Below are positions 1-9,383 of a stretch of 64,000 nt of DNA, piece after piece. Position numbers and translations under genes: made by a program. The stretch is taken from assembly GCA_964017185.1 (NCBI GenBank), contig OZ024871.1:8424214-8488213 (forward strand). The letters run 5' to 3'. Origin of the DNA: Rugalucina vietnamica. Taxonomy: Eukaryota > Mollusca > Bivalvia > Lucinida > Lucinidae. Positions within the stretch are counted from its first letter, which is position 1. The number at the start of each line of letters is the position of its first letter. Below the pieces are notes generated by a model that was given only the letters and a program-made list of their open reading frames with translations, was not told where the DNA came from and made no database searches.

Positions 1-735
1 AGGAACTTCTTATGTAAACTGATGTAATAAGTTTCCACGCTATTTCTAAATTTTTACTCACTGATATGCACAAAGTTTACAGTTTTCTCCTAAAAGTTAA
101 TGATTAACAGTAAAATCAAAACTAAAGTCCCACCCTAAAAGCCCATATTCTTTATACCACACACAAGATCACCAGCAGCTGTAAGGTCGTCTCTGGTAAT
201 AAAAATGAAGTTAACAAGTAGAATCTATTAGACTTTGATGGTAAAAGCCCATATTCAGAAACAGCCAACATTTCACCTTTAAAATGATTGTGATGAGTCA
301 TTGGTTTGTTGAGGACCGAACTACTAACCACTGCCGAACACGGGGGACAGGTTGGGCCCACATTACGAAAACTTGCCCATGCAATATACAGAGTTTTAAA
401 AGTTTAAAAAAATGAAAATTTTCATTAGAAAAAAGAAGAAGATATTTTTTTTTATTTTTGACCAGAACATAGATTGTGGGTACACGTTAGAACCGCCTCA
501 GCACGGACATGTTTTCCTGATGCATAACGTAGATTTTATTCCCAGTGGTTTTTATTACTGACCGTACCAAGGTGATACTTCTCTTGTGGTTCTATTGGTT
601 TCGTGCTTTATGTCGATTTTTGCTCATTTGTTTTTCTTCAAAATTACGCTATTTCAATAGATCGACCAAAGGCGGGTTTCAAGACAAAACATATACATGT
701 AACTTGCAGTTTCTGTGAAAGTGCTGTTTGGTTTA
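1..735. repeat. Duplicated segment, copy 1
   Basis: This non-coding segment is repeated at 7123-7727 and continues at 9268-9318. The copies share long collinear stretches, beginning AGGAACTTCTTATGTAAACT in both. Copy 1 is interrupted by a MITE-G remnant at 361-522 that copy 2 lacks. The stretch GACCAAAGGC...AAGACAAAAC around 662-690 is uninterrupted here, while copy 2 carries a PLE at that point. No convincing coding region is present. Confidence 0.8.
361..522. mobile_element. MITE-G remnant (one arm deleted)
   Basis: It begins CATTACGAAAACTTGCCC and ends CATGTTTTCCTGATG, the two ends of the MITE-G family. It keeps one copy of the internal AACATAGATTGTGGGTAC arm and GTTAGAACCGCCTC, then jumps to the far end, so most of the second half of the palindrome is deleted. 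The matching place in copy 2 of the duplicated segment, near 7540, has no element. Confidence 0.75.
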
Positions 736-891
736 AACAATATTTATTTTTTCCATTAATACATATATATGTTACAAGCATATAATATTGAGCATTTGGA
801 TTGGAAAGCAAGCTGTAATAGCTTATATATATCCTCTCCAAGAGATGTATAGTTACGTTTAAATGAAAACGCATGTCATGGATATCACTTG

Positions 892-1717
892 ACAATAAAG
901 CGGTTTAAAGGAATAAATGATTTTTCTCTTCAGTTCGGAAAAATCATATCACGTTACAGACGTATAGGTTATAACTTGAATGTTATGCGACAGTCTGCAT
1001 GCTTAGTTTTTAACCCAATCATGGTTGATAACTATGCTGCCTTCTTTAATTGCACGCCGGTGGGTCGGGCGTCAGACTCTATGATGGCCCCGACTTAAAG
1101 CTATTCATTTTAGTTGGTTGGGGCCGGAGCTTCTTGTCTGTTGCTTGGCCCACCGGGGTCCAACTGGTGTTTTTCTTTTGCTCCGGAGTTAGTAGGTTAT
1201 TCGGCGCCCAGGGATCTCCATCGTCGGGCAGCTTACTCAATCTGTGAGTCCTGGTTTTTGATTCATCAGGATGTTTATCATGATTTATTTGTTTGTTCTT
1301 GATGATTCATTGACTAGTTAGAGATTCACCACGAGGACCGAAGAACTAACTAAATGTTGTGAACCACTGCAGAAGCTGAGGGTGAGGTTAGGTACCTGTA
1401 AAACCGGTTTAAGCCCGCCAGTAACTTTGTGTTACTGATCGTTCCAAGTCGATACTTCTGTAGTGGTTCTTTTTGTTTTATGTCTTGGTGTTTAAAATTT
1501 TTTGTGCTGTTGGCGCCTTATGTATGTTTTCATATTTTTAGTTAAGTTAAGGTAACTGAGTGGCCACCTATTGGGAAAATAGCTGCTCATTCGGCTTACG
1601 ATATGTTTCATGGTATAAGTACCTGATTGTTAGTTTGGTTTTTTCCCACCTCGGTTTTTGGAGTGGGAATCTTTTTCTGATTGCGCCTTTTCCTGATCTT
1701 TGCCTACTTGTACCTTT
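892..1717 (+). mobile_element. Penelope-like element, 5'-truncated 3' portion (PLE-1)
   Basis: The sequence parallels 8455-9263 almost base for base. It contains the last codons of the element's reverse transcriptase ORF (about 900-1098, with residues YRRIGYNLNVMRQSACLVFN), then the long 3' non-coding region. It stops at the family terminus CTACTTGTACC near 1717. Everything upstream, including the catalytic RT core, is missing. Beyond the terminus lies the 3' end of the reverse-strand LINE. Confidence 0.8.
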
Positions 1718-1852
1718 GGATAAAATGCACCAATGATCAAAAGAAAAGAAAAAAAAGTGTGTATGTTGCTCATCGAGGCCGCGTCACCAGATGACCCCCA
1801 ACAATCCCGCACCGCACCCACGTGATAGGCAAGGTTACAGTAAAGATCATGT

Positions 1853-2100
1853 TTAGGAAAAGCGCTTTGTTCGTTCAATGAATGTTTGAACTGCTTTGAA
1901 AATATTTTGGTTTGCTTCGTCGTTTAAAAGTGGATCTCCGCTCAATAATGTTTTAATTGGCGTGTTTAAATAGTTGCTAAGCACTTGATTTCGAACTGCA
2001 GTGTAATTAGGACAGATTAAAAGGTAATGTTTTGTGGTTTCTATTGCCCCACAAGAACAAATTGCTGGGTCAACTATATTTTTCTAAGAAAGATGGTGAT
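1853..2100 (-). pseudogene. LINE-1 C-terminal Cys/His domain
   Basis: Read on the reverse strand, this stretch encodes ICSCGAIETTKHYLLICP, a CxC...H....C arrangement found at the C terminus of many Jockey/CR1-type LINE proteins, and ends at a TAA at 1853-1855. It is in a different frame from the RT fragment upstream (2101-2406), so a frameshift near 2100 separates them. It probably contributes to RNA binding in intact relatives. Confidence 0.7.
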
Positions 2101-2406
2101 TTAATGAACTACATTTGTTTGAAGAACTTGCAATGTTCTGGGGCCGTAATTAAAGTATGAAGGTGGCCTACGTCTGTTGGCGTACAGTTTAGATTTAAAG
2201 ATTGGGAACGTTTGTGAATTTCTTATTTCTTCTGATAAATTATTCCATTCTCGTATTGCTGTTGGTAGGAACGAATCATAATGTAAATTTGTGTAAGACC
2301 TTAGGGTAGATATATTTCTTGCATTCCTTAAAGAGTATTGTGAAACTTCCTGGACTAGTGGAGGTACCAAGTTGTTCAGGTAATTAGGAGTTAGACCGTG
2401 CACCAT
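2101..2406 (-). pseudogene. LINE-1 RT C-terminal extension fragment
   Basis: About 101 codons in the same frame as 2437-3576, separated from it by in-frame stop codons. The residues YSLRNARNISTLRSY, SFLPTAIREWNNLSEEI and FKSKLYANRR are typical of the region after the RT thumb in LINE proteins of this group. It is not an independent gene. Confidence 0.7.
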
Positions 2407-2436
2407 TTTATAGAATATTAAAAGTTTTTGCTTAGT

Positions 2437-2652
2437 TCATCTTGTCTGTAATAATTCCCATCCCGTATCATCATAGAGTTTAGCAATACTGCACAACTTT
2501 GTTGCCCCTGTTACAATTCTCATAGCTTCAATTTGGATGGCTTCAATGCGAGTTTTATCATCTTTTATACAATTGTCCCATACTGTTCCACCATATTCAA
2601 GAACGGGTCGTATAAAAGAAAAATACATACGTTCTAAGGAATTTTTATCCAA
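2437..2652 (-). pseudogene. LINE-1 RT thumb fragment
   Basis: A 71-codon piece with the residues YFSFIRPVLEYGGTVWDNC, the usual thumb-region signature downstream of the FADD motif in non-LTR reverse transcriptases. It lies in the same frame as the main RT block (2656-3576) and is cut off from it by a single stop codon. Confidence 0.75.
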
Positions 2653-2655
2653 TTT

Positions 2656-3576
2656 CTATTTAAAAGCCCTTAATATGTTTATCCTTTGCCATGCCTTTTT
2701 CGTAATTTCATTAATATGTATATGCCAGGAACTGTCATTGGAGAAAATTAAGCCTAAATGTTTATGTGAATTCACTGTATTTAGCACTGTGTTGTTCATC
2801 ATGAGTTGAGGGTGAATAGGTTTAATTGATTTGCGAGATAAAAGCATCGTTTCCGTTTTAGTTTCATTAAAGTCTACTAGCCAGTCACCAGCCCATGAAT
2901 ATATGCGGTTAAGATTATAGTTCAAGACGTTAGCAGCGGTTGCAGGGTCTTCTACAATGATAAACAAACTCGTGTCATCAGCAAATAGTCGAACATTACA
3001 ATTAAGTTCACGAACTATATCATTAATGTATATTAAAAACAATAAGGGGCCTAATATAGAGCCTTGAGGAACACCTGATTCTACTAACTTGAATTCCGAA
3101 GTACTACCATTGATGACAACACGTTGTTTTCTATCCGCCAGATAATTTCGAAACCATTCTAATAACCTTCCTGAAATTCCTATGCTTTTGAGTTTATGTA
3201 GGAGGCCTGCATGCCAAACTCTATCGAAAGCTTTGCTGATATCGCAAAATACTACGCGAACCTCTTTTCCAGAGTCGACAGCCTCACAAAACGAATCATA
3301 AATGTCTGTCAGCTGATATGTGGTAGAATCGCCACGAACGAACCCTGACTGGAGCGGTGTAATAATATTATTTGAAATGCAATAGTTATAAACATGTTTA
3401 TGAGTACAGCGTTCCATAGTTTTACCTACATTGCTTAATAGAGATATGGGTCGGAAGTTTGACGGCAAAGACCGGTCACCCTTTTTATATATCGGTATTA
3501 CGTTTGATTCCTTATAAACTATGGGGAATTTCCCCTCCCGAATCAGGCGATTAAAGAATATACTGATGGCCCACAT
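2656..3576 (-). pseudogene. LINE-1 reverse transcriptase core
   Basis: A 306-codon block with the RT palm and fingers in order: FRPISLL at residues 41-47, FCDISKAFDRV with D112, GVPQGSILGPL from residue 168, and LFADDTSLF with the catalytic DD at about 200-201. HKHLGLIF follows further on. All catalytic residues are present. The block overlaps the endonuclease block in another frame by about 34 bases, so a frameshift separates the two halves of what was one polyprotein. As it stands it cannot make an intact retrotransposase. Confidence 0.85.
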
Positions 3577-5054
3577 AACACTGATGATCCTTCTTTTAAT
3601 AAACGCGGGCTAATTTGGTCTGGACCAGTTGCTTTCGTCACATTAAGATTTCGTACGACATCATTGACTTCCTGTTCACTTATATTGATTATTTCCAGAG
3701 TACGATAAGGAGACGGTATAGATCTCGGAAGAACCGGTACATTATCCCGGTACATTAGTTTCGACTGACTAATAAAATAAGAGTTTAATGCATCTGCCTT
3801 GTCATTATTTGTTTCATACGTATTCCCATTATATTCAATACAAGGTATAGTATCACCTTTATTATCAATATTCAGAATTTGTTTTGATAATTTCCACCAA
3901 GTTTTAACATTTGTATTACTATCTTTGAGCCGCGAAGCTGTATTTGTTTCATATAATATTTTTGCTGTTCTGGCTTTTTGTATAACTTTATTTCTTAGTC
4001 TTCTATATTTGGCCCATTTATGATCGTTATTAGTTCTTTTTGCTTGTTTATGTACCCGTTTTCTTTGTCTTATTAATTTCCGTATTTCGTTATGCATCCA
4101 GGGGGAGTCTGTCGGTCGAATTGTTACTATCTTATTAGTAATCGATTGTTCCGCAGCATTTAATATAGAAGTATTTAGTTTTCGCGCTATAGAATCGACA
4201 TTGTCTTGCGCACTATTAACGATTGTATATAAATCTACTTCTGTTAATATTTGGCGATATCTATTATAATCAGCTTCGTCGTACTTCCATATTCTCCGCT
4301 TGTAGTTTTGAGATTTGGGTTTGAGGAAAGCGAAAATAACTGCGACAGGACAGTGGTATCTTATGCGGTCTGGTATAAAGGGATCACATACTTCGCTAAG
4401 AAGGATACTATTTACATTGGTTGTCAAGATGACATCTATTAACGTGGAAGAAATCTCAGTATAATGAGTAGGTTCGTTTATTAACTGTGATAACCCGTAG
4501 TCAAGCATCACGTCACGTAATTTTTTACATCTGGATGGAACCAACATATCGTTATTAAGATCTCCCAAGATTATTATACCTGAAATATTAGTAGTTTTTG
4601 CCCTATCGATCGACTCTGAAATCAAATTCCAATAATTTGGACTTGCATCTGGCGGTCTATAAATACCCGCAACAAGTATTAAGCGACCATATATCTTCAA
4701 TTCTATCCACACACATTCTAGATTATTTATTTCTAAGTCCGAACGTCTTTTGCAGGCGATATTTTCTTTAACATAGATTGCTACTCCTCCGGCCCTGATA
4801 TCTCGATCACAGCGGAACGGATCCTTGAAATTGATTATTTTTAGTTCGTTTGAATTTATATCGTTATTGAGCCATGTTTCAGAAAAAATAAAAACGTCAA
4901 AGGGTTGTATTTCATACTGAAGAAGATCTATTTTTGGTAGTAAACTTTGAATATTATGGTGACAAATACTAAGTTGCGTATCATACGGAAGCTGTTTGCG
5001 CCTTTTATGAGCGTCCCCGTATATTTCGTTAAGTTCAGATAACTGAATGGCCAC
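3543..5054 (-). pseudogene. LINE-1 APE endonuclease and start of RT
   Basis: A 503-codon open frame. The N-terminal ~240 residues form an exonuclease-endonuclease-phosphatase fold with N34 (HHNIQSL), E59 (SETWL), Y132 (GIYRPP), D165 and N167 (GDLNND), D207 (LIDVILT) and H234 (YHCPV), so the nicking site looks complete. The usual terminal SDH motif reads RYHCPV here. A linker rich in K/R follows, then the RT lead-in NLNVTKATGPDQISP. The frame ends shortly afterwards at the frameshift. The Met at 5054 is simply the first in frame; the true start is unknown. Confidence 0.85.
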
Positions 5055-5159
5055 CAGTTCCTTATTATATAGTCTTCTTTAACATCTGTTATGATTTTGT
5101 TTATTTATTTGTTATAAATAAACATGAAAACAGTTGAAAAGTCAAATGATAAAACAGTT

Positions 5160-5292
5160 ATTGACTTCAATTTCGGTAGATATAAGGATTTATCTACCCT
5201 CAAAAGTGATATTTATTCACCGAGGCCACAGGCCTCGGTGAATATCATTTTTCAGGTAGATAAATCCTTATATCTACCTCATTGAAGTCAAT
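5160..5292. mobile_element. Foldback MITE, about 133 bp
   Basis: Two arms of about 62-68 bases form a near-perfect inverted repeat around GCCACAGGC. The outer ends read ATTGACTTCAAT and ATTGAAGTCAAT, and the inner stem is TATTCACCGAGGCC. There is no coding capacity. It lies just beyond the 5' end of LINE-1. Confidence 0.8.
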
Positions 5293-5686
5293 AATTGTAT
5301 ATTATTATATAACCATAAATAGACACTATTTCAGACAATGCTTTCAGCCCGTTGCATATTTTGTCATATTCTATGACCTAGGGTTTTTTCCAATTAAATA
5401 TATGATGCTAAATCTAGAACACTGTATCTATCATCAAATGTACATTGATTGATGTCTTGCAGTCCTGCTGATGAACTACAGATGATATTTACTACTGTTT
5501 AATTTATTTGAATTAAGACTTCATGTCCCAATGAACATTTCTTCAGTCATGCTGGGACTATATACATGTAAGCTGTTGAAAACAATCCATTTTCAGATAT
5601 AAGATATTTTTTCTGCTCATTTTTTTTAAAACTTTTGTATTAAAAAAGGAAGCGTTATAAAAATAATAATAATAAAAAAATAAGTA
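5293..5686. other. AT-rich stretch, nothing recognised
   Basis: I see no coding region, splice-bounded exon or known repeat here beyond short A/T runs such as the AAT-rich stretch at 5660-5682. Confidence 0.5.
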
Positions 5687-5755
5687 TTGAGTCATTCAAT
5701 ATGATGTGATATCCAACAGAGACTACCAATATTCACATCATATTCAATGACTCAA
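5687..5755. repeat. Small inverted repeat
   Basis: TTGAGTCATTCAATATGATG at 5687-5706 is mirrored by CATCATATTCAATGACTCAA ending at 5755, with about 20 bases between. It is a small foldback element or remnant. Confidence 0.7.
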
Positions 5756-5888
5756 ATAGTCAACAATTGTATAATATAAAAATGACTTGGTGCTAGTGTT
5801 ATATACATGAAGTATTATAGGTTATAATTGTTTTGTCTTTCTTTTGCTATACAGAAGTTCTGATCGCACATTCATATCCAATTCATTT

Positions 5889-5891
5889 GAT

Positions 5892-5952
<61 letters not shown>
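5889..5952. repeat. (TTTA)n microsatellite
   Basis: About 15 consecutive TTTA units. It is simple-sequence DNA with no gene content. Confidence 0.95.
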
Positions 5953-6114
5953 TTAGTAAGTAAGATAGTTAGTTAGCGATTCACCCCATGCACAGAATAT
6001 TATCAAATATTGATATTCATAATATGAAATAAAATTTAATTGTAAGAATCTATACAAACGCAGGATATATCTACACCCGGCAACTGTCGACTACAGAACG
6101 TCCTGTATATACAC

Positions 6115-6391
6115 TATCAGGAAAACATGTCCGTGTAATGTGTACCCCCCTGAACCCCACTTTCATATAGCAAAACTGGGGTATGCAGGGGTATACCTAT
6201 TTTTGTTATTTTTGCTCCAAAACATAGATTGTGGGTACTCGTTAGAACCGCTCGGTGAGGCGATTCTAACGTGTACCCACGATCTATGTTTTGAGCACAA
6301 ATATGAAAAACATCAAAACTTTTCTGATGAAATTTTCAATTTTTACAGTTGAAAAAATCTCTGTATGTTGCATGGGCAAGTTTTCGTAATG
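6115..6391. mobile_element. MITE-G, near full length
   Basis: It runs from ATCAGGAAAACATGTCC to TTTTCGTAATG. The core is a palindrome in which AAAACATAGATTGTGGGTAC is followed by GTTAGAACCG and then the mirror image ending GTACCCACGATCTATGTTTT. A second, outer level of inverted repeat is given by the terminal ~25 bases. It has no ORF of its own. Confidence 0.85.
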
Positions 6392-6538
6392 TATACACTT
6401 AGTTTAGCTGTCTCAACTGCAACATAGCTAATGAATTGATGCCATCACAATCAGAGATTAATGAAAAAAAAATGGCAAGGTACTAAATTAATGCAATCAC
6501 AACGAACATTAGAATTATAAACACCCACATTCATATGT

Positions 6539-6739
6539 ACCGCGTCATAAGAAAACCGGATTTTTGCCTATGGGAAACAAAGGCGCAGCTCTGCTGTGCA
6601 GCTGATCAGCGACTTTGCTTTTCTACTTCTACTTATATTCAAAATTTTAAGATTCTGTCTATCTTCTGTGGCTGCAAAGCTCGGTTGGTGTCGAACCCGT
6701 TCGGAAAGCTCACTGTTGGTTTTCTCATGACGCGGCTCA
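6539..6739. mobile_element. MITE-C copy
   Basis: It has terminal inverted repeats CCGCGTCATAAGAAAACC and CTCATGACGCGGCTCA and the family interior, including CAAAGGCGCAG and TGTGGCTGCAAAGC. It lacks the first bases of the left end. Two apparent ORFs on opposite strands here are artefacts of the repeat. Confidence 0.75.
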
Positions 6740-7122
6740 TGGAGAACCGAGTGACATAATACTAAAATATAGTAAATGGAACGCATTATTTAATTAGAAA
6801 GAAACAGAGACAAAATATGTTGTTTACTCAAGAGTAAATGAAATCACCACAGGTATTAGCCATACTTACGACATTTTATCTTAAATTTTGATGGATTGCA
6901 AATAGTTGCCATGTTTTGCCGATTAATAAAGCACAAAACAAGTCTGAAGGAAGAAAAACAGTAAGGAATTACCAAGTACTGATATAATCTATATGAATAT
7001 GTCCGCGCCTTCTAAATTAAAGATGAATCACAGCAATAAATAGGAAATATGCGGTTTGCTTCGTATTATTTATGTGCTGTCATTGTTCTTTCGTGTAGGT
7101 TCTTGCTGTTATTTGACATAGG
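6740..7122. other. Unassigned sequence
   Basis: No gene, clear repeat or exon signal was recognised between the MITE-C copy and the second copy of the duplicated segment. Confidence 0.5.
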
Positions 7123-7659
7123 AGGAACTTCTTATGTAAACTGATGTAATAAGGTTTCACGCTATTTGTAAACTTTTACACACTGATATGCACAAAGTTT
7201 ACAGTTTTCTTCTAAAAAGTTAATGATTAACAGTAATCAGCAACTACTAAAGTCCCACCCTAAAAGCCCATATGTTTTAGACCACACACAAGATCACCAG
7301 CAGCTGTAAGGTCGTCACTGGTCAGACTACCCTCTGACTTATTCTGGTAATAAAAATGAAGTTAACAATTAGAATCAATTAGACTATGATTGTAGAATCC
7401 CATATTCAGAACAACCAACATTTACCTTTAAAAAGATCGTGATGAGTCATTGGTTTGTTTAGAAAATCACAACGAGGACCGAACTACTAACCACTGAAAT
7501 GTTTTGATCCACTGCCGAAGATGGGGGGCAGGTTGGGCCCTTAACGTCGATTAATTTAATTCCGTAGTGGGTTTTATTACTGACCGTACCAAGGTGATAA
7601 TTAACTTGTGGTGCTATTGGTTTCGTGTCTTATGTCGATTATCTTCTTCTTCTTCTTCT

Positions 7660-7692
<33 letters not shown>

Positions 7693-7727
7693 CAAAATTG
7701 CTCAAAGGTCTCATAAGTTCGACCAAA
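7123..7727. repeat. Duplicated segment, copy 2
   Basis: It repeats 1-735 with scattered substitutions and small indels. It has gained a pyrimidine tract at 7641-7692 ((CTT)n followed by about 30 T) where copy 1 has a short T-rich run. The homology stops at GACCAAAGGC, where PLE-2 is inserted, and resumes at 9268 with ACAAAACATATACATGTAAC. Confidence 0.8.
7641..7692. repeat. (CTT)n / poly-T tract
   Basis: Simple pyrimidine repeat immediately upstream of PLE-2. Confidence 0.95.
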
Positions 7728-9267
7728 GGCCGAACTTATGAGATGTAATGGTGTATCCTATCTCCTTGATAATATTTATATTAGATTTGGGACCAAGTTA
7801 TACAGACAAATTGTTGGAATTCCGATGGGTACAAATTGCGCACCTCTCGTAGCTGATTTATTTTTATACTGCTACGAAAGAGATTTCATGGATTCTCTTA
7901 ACCATGATAATCAAGCTGATGTTATCGAGGCTTTTAATTCCACATCTAGGTACCTCGATGACCTTTTGAACATTGACAACCCTTATTTTGAAGGTATGGT
8001 CAATCAAATTTATCCACCTGAACTTCAGTTGAACAAAGCCAATATCACAGATACTGAAGCCCCCTTTTTAGATCTACATCTTTCTGTTGCAAATGGATTT
8101 GTTTCTTCTAAAATTTATGATAAGCGCGATGACTTTGATTTTGATATAGTAAATTTTCCTTTTTTGGATGGTGACGTTCCTCGTCGTGCTTCTTATGGTG
8201 TATACATTTCGCAACTTATTAGGTTTGCTAGAGTCTGCAATCATGTTACAGACTTCAACGCTCGAAATAAATGTTTAACGGCAAAACTTCTCCAACAGGG
8301 CTATCGGTATCATAAACTTCGAAAAACATTTTCTAAATTTTATCGTAGACACTATGAATTGATTTCCAAATATAATGTTGGGTTAAAGACGCTTTTAAGT
8401 GAGGGCCTTTCGGAACCTGAATTTTATGGTGACTTGGTTTACAAATTTAAGAAACTTAAAGGAATTAATGATTTTTCTTTTCAGTTCAGAAAAATCATAA
8501 CACGTTACAGACGTATAGGTTATAACTTAAATGTTATGCGACAGTCTGCATGCTTAGTTTTTAACCCAATCATGGTTGATAACTATGCTGCCTTCTTTAA
8601 TTGCACGCCGGTGGGTCGGGCGTCAGACTCTATGATGGCCCCGACATAAAGCTATTCATTTTAGTTGGTTGGGGCCGGAGCTTCTTGTCTGTTGCTTGGC
8701 CCACCGGGGTCCAACTGGTGTTTTTCTTTTGCTCCGGAGTTAGTAGGTTATTCGGCGCCCAGGGATCTCCATCGTCGGGCAGCTTACTCAGTCTGTGAGT
8801 CCTGGTTTTTGATTCATCAGGATGTTTATCATGATTTTTTTGTTTGTTCTTGATGATTCATTGACTAGTTAGAGATTCACCACGAGGACCAAATAACTAA
8901 CTAAATGTTATGAACCACTGCAGAAGCTGAGAGTGAGGTTATGGCCATGTAAAACCGGTTTAAGCCCGCCAGTAACTTTGTGTTACTGATCGTTCCAAGT
9001 CGATACTTCTGTGGTGGTTCTTTTTGTTTTATGTCTTGGTGTATAAAATCTTTGTGCTGTTGGCGCCTTATGTATGTTTTCATATTTTTAGTTAAGTTAA
9101 GGTAACTGAGTGGCCACCTATTGGGAAAATAGCTGCTCATTCGGCTTACGATATGTTTCATGGTATAAGTATCTGATTGTTAGTTTGGTTTTTTCCCACC
9201 TCGGTTTTTGGAGTGGGAATCTTTTTCTGATTGCGCCTTTTCCTGATCTTTGCCTACTTGTACCTTT
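7728..9267 (+). mobile_element. Penelope-like element with RT domain (PLE-2), 5'-truncated
   Basis: The most complete PLE copy in the window: an RT-containing ORF (7738-8649) followed by about 610 bases of 3' non-coding sequence ending at GCCTACTTGTACCTTTTT. It splits copy 2 of the duplicated segment. Copy 1 (662-690) preserves the unoccupied target GACCAAAGGC...AAGACAAAAC, with seven target bases missing in the occupied copy. The left junction forms a short palindrome, CTCATAAGTTCG...CGAACTTATGAG (7709-7741). Confidence 0.8.
7738..8649 (+). CDS. Penelope-like reverse transcriptase, partial (C-terminal two-thirds)
   Basis: An open frame of 303 codons. The RT signature is IPMGTNCAPL at residues 28-37 and STSRYLDDLL, with catalytic YLDD at 72-75. 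A conserved C-terminal region follows (QIYPPELQLNKAN, SSKIYDKRDDFDFDIVNFPF, SYGVYISQLIRFARVCNHV, FYGDLVYKFKKL). No GIY-YIG endonuclease domain is seen after it. Related fragments elsewhere in the window carry the preceding motif YWLPKLHK, which is why I place the family with Penelope-like elements rather than LTR or LINE retroelements. The first Met lies at the truncation point and is not a natural start. Upstream RT motifs are missing, so activity is unlikely. Confidence 0.75.
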   Translation: MRCNGVSYLLDNIYIRFGTKLYRQIVGIPMGTNCAPLVADLFLYCYERDFMDSLNHDNQADVIEAFNSTSRYLDDLLNIDNPYFEGMVNQIYPPELQLNKANITDTEAPFLDLHLSVANGFVSSKIYDKRDDFDFDIVNFPFLDGDVPRRASYGVYISQLIRFARVCNHVTDFNARNKCLTAKLLQQGYRYHKLRKTFSKFYRRHYELISKYNVGLKTLLSEGLSEPEFYGDLVYKFKKLKGINDFSFQFRKIITRYRRIGYNLNVMRQSACLVFNPIMVDNYAAFFNCTPVGRASDSMMAPT

Positions 9268-9383
9268 TTAAGACAAAACATATACATGTAACTTGCAGTT
9301 CTCTGTCAAAGTGCCGTTTGTGCCTTTTATGTGCGTTTCCGTATATTTCGTTAAGTTCAGATAACTGAATGGCCATCTGTAAG
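9268..9383 (+). other. Chimeric spacer between inverted Penelope copies
   Basis: 9268-9318 matches 681-730 of the duplicated segment. 9316-9378 matches the 5' part of LINE-1 (about 4996-5057, same orientation relative to the + strand), including GTATATTTCGTTAAGTTCAG. The spacer is therefore two unrelated pieces joined between the 3' ends of PLE-2 and PLE-3. Confidence 0.75.

Larger units (their letters stand above)
1718..5060 (-). mobile_element. Non-LTR retrotransposon (LINE-1), APE endonuclease + RT, inactivated
   Basis: A reverse-strand LINE carries an apurinic-type endonuclease, a reverse transcriptase and a C-terminal zinc-knuckle-like domain in that order. The coding sequence changes frame near 3550-3576 and again near 2100, and has in-frame stops at about 2653 and 2437. 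The element is therefore dead, but its domains are still readable. No ORF1 is seen beyond 5060, so it is probably 5'-truncated. The APE/RT order and C-terminal Cys/His motif suit the Jockey/CR1/L2-like LINEs; the exact clade is not certain. Its 3' end abuts the end of PLE-1. Confidence 0.85.

Noticed and set aside
1050-1302. Frames with WGRSFLSVAWPTGVQL and GASCLLLGPPGSNW
   Set aside because: They are alternate frames of the PLE 3' non-coding region and recur with each copy, with no conservation of reading frame (compare 8601-8853, 9784-9978, 38304-38549).
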